From the NCBI RefSeq assembly GCF_951793255.1, contig NZ_OX636706.1:1959001-2023000 (forward strand): DNA of 64,000 nt. Direction: 5' to 3'. The notes under the pieces are model-generated. The model had not been told where the DNA came from, did not search any database, and saw nothing but the letters and a program-made list of their open reading frames with translations. Of this stretch, positions 61,490 through 64,000 are shown one piece after another. This stretch comes from Desulfovibrio piger (GTDB taxonomy: Bacteria > Desulfobacterota > Desulfovibrionia > Desulfovibrionales > Desulfovibrionaceae). The first letter of the stretch is position 1. The number at the start of each line of letters is the position of its first letter. Both the position numbers and the translations under genes were made by a program.

Positions 61490-62694
61490 AGAACATGTTC
61501 CTGAGCAGGAAGGAAAAGAAAAAGGAAGAAGCCGCTCCCCAGGGCGGAGGCATCTCGCGCGCTCTGGGCAAGGTGAGTTTTGAGGGCTTCGACTGGTGGC
61601 TGTTCACCCTGATGCTCATCATCCTGGCCATCGGCCTCATCATGGTGCTGTCGGCCAGCGGCATCGTGGCCGAGCAGGTCAACGGTGACAAATACTACTT
61701 TTTCAAGCGCCAGCTGATCTTTGCCTGCGGCGGGGGCCTCGTGCTCTGGGGCGCGGCCCTCATGCCCCGCAGCTGGCTCTACAAATTGCAGTATCCGGCC
61801 ATCTTCCTCTCCCTGTTCCTGCTCCTGCTGACCCTGTCGCCCCTGACGCCGTCCATCAACGGCGCCAAACGCTGGATCCCTCTGGGGCCCGTGAACCTGC
61901 AGCCCATGGAGTTCGTCAAGATCTCCCTGGCCCTGTACCTGGCCTATTTCATGAGTTCCAAGCAGGCACTGGTCAAGACCTTCAGCCGGGGCGTCATCCC
62001 GCCCTTTGCCGTGACGGGCCTGTTCTGCGGCCTGCTGCTGTTGCAGCCCGACTTCGGCAGCGCCGTGGTGGTGGCCAGCATCTTGTTCTTCATGTGTCTG
62101 GCCGGGGGCACGCGTTTCATCTATCTGTTCTTCGCCATGATCCTGGCCTGCGCCGGTGCCATGGCCCTGGCTATCCTTGAACCTTACCGCCTGCGCCGCC
62201 TGCTGGCCTTTCTGGATCCGTTCGCCGATCCCACCGACACGGGCTATCACCTGGTGCAGTCCCTGCTGGCCATCGGCTCGGGCGGCTTTTTCGGCGTGGG
62301 CGTGGGTGCCAGCCGACAGAAGATGTTCTATCTGCCCGAAGCCCACAACGACTTCATCATGGCCGTGCTGGCCGAGGAGCTGGGCTTTGTGGGCATCACC
62401 GTGGTCATGCTGCTGTTCGGCCTGCTGTTCTGGCGCTGTTACCGCATCATCATGCGCCAGACCGAACTGCGCGACCGGCTGACGGCCTTTGGCCTGACGG
62501 TCATCCTGGCCATGGGTGCCGTCATGAATCTGGCCGTGGTCATGGGGGTGGCGCCGCCCAAAGGCGTGCCCATGCCCCTGATGAGCTACGGCGGCAGTAA
62601 TCTTATGGCCACCATGCTTTGCGTGGGCCTGCTCATGAATTTTTCTCGCACGGCCACGGGCAAGGAGGGGAGCATATGGAAAGAGTCCTCTTAA
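61486..62694 (+). CDS. ftsW: Septal peptidoglycan polymerase FtsW
   Basis: A 402-residue SEDS protein with about ten membrane helices after a basic N-terminus. Typical are LIMVLSASGIVAEQ, GAKRWIPLGPVNLQPMEFVK, LLLQPDFGSAVVVA, LEPYRLRRLLAFLDPFADP, HNDFIMAVLAEELGFVG and the end MPLMSYGGSN. It polymerises glycan strands together with FtsI. Confidence 0.94.
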   Translation: MKNMFLSRKEKKKEEAAPQGGGISRALGKVSFEGFDWWLFTLMLIILAIGLIMVLSASGIVAEQVNGDKYYFFKRQLIFACGGGLVLWGAALMPRSWLYKLQYPAIFLSLFLLLLTLSPLTPSINGAKRWIPLGPVNLQPMEFVKISLALYLAYFMSSKQALVKTFSRGVIPPFAVTGLFCGLLLLQPDFGSAVVVASILFFMCLAGGTRFIYLFFAMILACAGAMALAILEPYRLRRLLAFLDPFADPTDTGYHLVQSLLAIGSGGFFGVGVGASRQKMFYLPEAHNDFIMAVLAEELGFVGITVVMLLFGLLFWRCYRIIMRQTELRDRLTAFGLTVILAMGAVMNLAVVMGVAPPKGVPMPLMSYGGSNLMATMLCVGLLMNFSRTATGKEGSIWKESS

Positions 62695-63746
62695 CCACCG
62701 GCGGTACCGGCGGGCACATCTTCCCGGCGCTGGCCGTAGCGGAAGCCCTGCGTCAGCGCCATCCCGGTGTGGAACTGCTGTTCGTGGGCTCGCAATACGG
62801 CCCGGAACAGCGTCTGGCCCGGGCGGCGGGCATCGACTTCATCGGCCTGCCGGTGCGCGGCTTTTTGGGACGTGGCCTGCGGGCCTTTGCCGCTGCGGGG
62901 CGCATGGCCTGTGCCGTCTGCCGGGCCCGGGGCATCATCCGGCGCTTCCGGCCCCAGGTGGTGGCCGGTTTTGGCGGTTATGCCGCCTTCGCGCCCATGC
63001 TGGCGGCCCGTCTGGCCGGTGTGCCCACGGTGCTGCATGAGCAGAACGCCATCGCCGGCATGAGCAACCGGATTTTGGGACGCCTTGCCCGGCGCATCTG
63101 CCTGTCCCTGCCGGGGACCGAGGGCTTCGACGCCTCCCGGACGGTACTGACGGGCAACCCCGTGCGCGCCGCCGTGGTGGCGCTGGCCGGACGGCAGCAT
63201 GATTTTTCCGGCAAGCGCCTGCTGGTCATGGGGGGGTCCCTGGGGGCCCATGCCCTGAACGTGCATGTGTGCCGCCATCTCGACGCCCTGCGGGCCGCGG
63301 GCATCGAAGTGCGCCACCAGACCGGCGTGCGTGACGAGGCCGTGACCCGCGAGGCCTATGCGGCGGCGGGCTATGACCCGGCCTGTGTGAGTGCCTTCAT
63401 CGACGACATGGCTTCGGCCTATGCCTGGGCGGATCTGGTGCTTTGCCGCGCCGGGGCCACCACCGTGGCCGAGCTTTGCGCCGCGGGCCTGCCCTCGGTG
63501 CTGGTGCCGTTCCCCTATGCGGTGCATGACCATCAAACGCGCAATGCCCAGGCCCTGGTGGCCGAAGGCGCGGCCCTGATGCTGCCCGAGGCCCGCATGG
63601 AGAGCGACGGCCTCATGGCGCAGGTCACGGACCTGCTGCAGGATACCGGCAGGCTGCGCAGCATGGCCGCTGCGGCTTCCGGCTGTGCCCGCGTCCGCGC
63701 GGCGGAGCTGGTGGCCGCGGAACTGGAGACCGTGTGCGCACGGTAA
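62676..63746 (+). CDS. murG: UDP-GlcNAc:lipid I N-acetylglucosamine transferase
   Basis: A 356-residue GT28 enzyme that makes lipid II. It opens VLLTTGGTGGHIFPALAVAE, continues with GFGGYAAFAPMLAA and VLHEQNAIAGMSNR, and has the donor-site segment CRAGATTVAELCAAGLPSVL. The ATG at 62676 lies inside the ftsW end with AAGGAGGGG upstream. Confidence 0.95.
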   Translation: MERVLLTTGGTGGHIFPALAVAEALRQRHPGVELLFVGSQYGPEQRLARAAGIDFIGLPVRGFLGRGLRAFAAAGRMACAVCRARGIIRRFRPQVVAGFGGYAAFAPMLAARLAGVPTVLHEQNAIAGMSNRILGRLARRICLSLPGTEGFDASRTVLTGNPVRAAVVALAGRQHDFSGKRLLVMGGSLGAHALNVHVCRHLDALRAAGIEVRHQTGVRDEAVTREAYAAAGYDPACVSAFIDDMASAYAWADLVLCRAGATTVAELCAAGLPSVLVPFPYAVHDHQTRNAQALVAEGAALMLPEARMESDGLMAQVTDLLQDTGRLRSMAAAASGCARVRAAELVAAELETVCAR

Positions 63747-63784
63747 GTTCACGATAACATCTTCTTCCGGATAGAGAGAGACAT

Positions 63785-64000
63785 ATGGACAGCAAGATTC
63801 GGCAGATTCACATGGTGGGCATCGGCGGCGCCGGCATGAGCGGCATCGCGGAAGTCCTGCTCAACCTGGGCTATGACATCTCGGGCTCGGACATGAGCGA
63901 TTCGGCCGTGGTCAAACATCTGCGCAGTCTTGGGGCCCGCATCGCCGTGGGCCATGCGGCCGAGAACGTGGGCAACGTGCAGGTGCTGGTCAAGTCCACG
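63785..64000 (+). CDS. murC: UDP-MurNAc:L-alanine ligase, N-terminal part
   Basis: The first 72 codons are visible and the frame is open to the window end. [20 protein letters not shown] and [15 protein letters not shown] are the Rossmann start of MurC. It follows murG by 38 bases as in other dcw clusters. Confidence 0.9.
   Translation, partial: MDSKIRQIHMVGIGGAGMSGIAEVLLNLGYDISGSDMSDSAVVKHLRSLGARIAVGHAAENVGNVQVLVKST

Overview
The window is chromosomal DNA from a GC-rich Gram-negative bacterium. Gene content suggests a Desulfovibrio-like sulfate reducer (Desulfovibrionaceae): anaerobic-type cobalamin synthesis with fused enzymes, a membrane polyferredoxin, an RTX adhesin end, and a meso-diaminopimelate-type cell-wall cluster. 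The taxon is inferred; no rRNA is present.

Layout. 1-13.6 kb: end of an RTX adhesin gene, a glycosyltransferase, an SSS-family sodium symporter with a 39-residue partner, a zinc alcohol dehydrogenase, an ADP-ribosylglycohydrolase, a membrane 4Fe-4S protein, an exported alkyl sulfatase, an asparaginase, and a PAS-GAF-GGDEF-EAL gene broken by a frameshift. 13.7-22.3 kb: a tight minus-strand cobalamin operon, cbiC-cbiD-[cbiF/cbiG-like/cbiH]-[cbiA + P-loop kinase]-[cobD/cobQ]. 22.6-32.1 kb: a DUF1848 protein and a defence island holding an AT-rich anti-phage dCTP deaminase (AvcD type) and type I restriction genes hsdM-hsdS-hsdR. 32.2-36.3 kb: an autotransporter gene with one in-frame TGA, lying between a degenerate tRNA-Glu fragment and a perfect one.

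36.28-50.12 kb: an integrative mobilizable element of about 13.8 kb in the 3' end of tRNA-Glu, bounded by a 60-bp perfect direct repeat. It has a tyrosine integrase, a candidate P-type oriT, Rha, MobC and a MOBP relaxase on the plus strand. On the minus strand it has a replication-initiator-like gene with a candidate antisense RNA, TraK- and TraL-like proteins, TrbJ/VirB5, TrbL/VirB6, two small phage-like proteins, an HNH protein, and an exported tail-collar protein. Two silent C-terminal cassettes lie opposite the collar gene, so it looks like a switchable, shufflon-like adhesin. No VirB4, VirD4 or other core secretion ATPase is present. The element may therefore exchange its own pilus and pore subunits into a helper conjugation machine. 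An IS200-type element has landed inside it.

50.1-64 kb: tRNA-Glu and tRNA-Gln, pyruvate kinase, and divergently the dcw cluster mraZ-rsmH-ftsL-ftsI-murE-murF-mraY-murD-ftsW-murG-murC (murC cut by the window end). A MraZ operator lies in front and an intrinsic terminator sits between mraY and murD.
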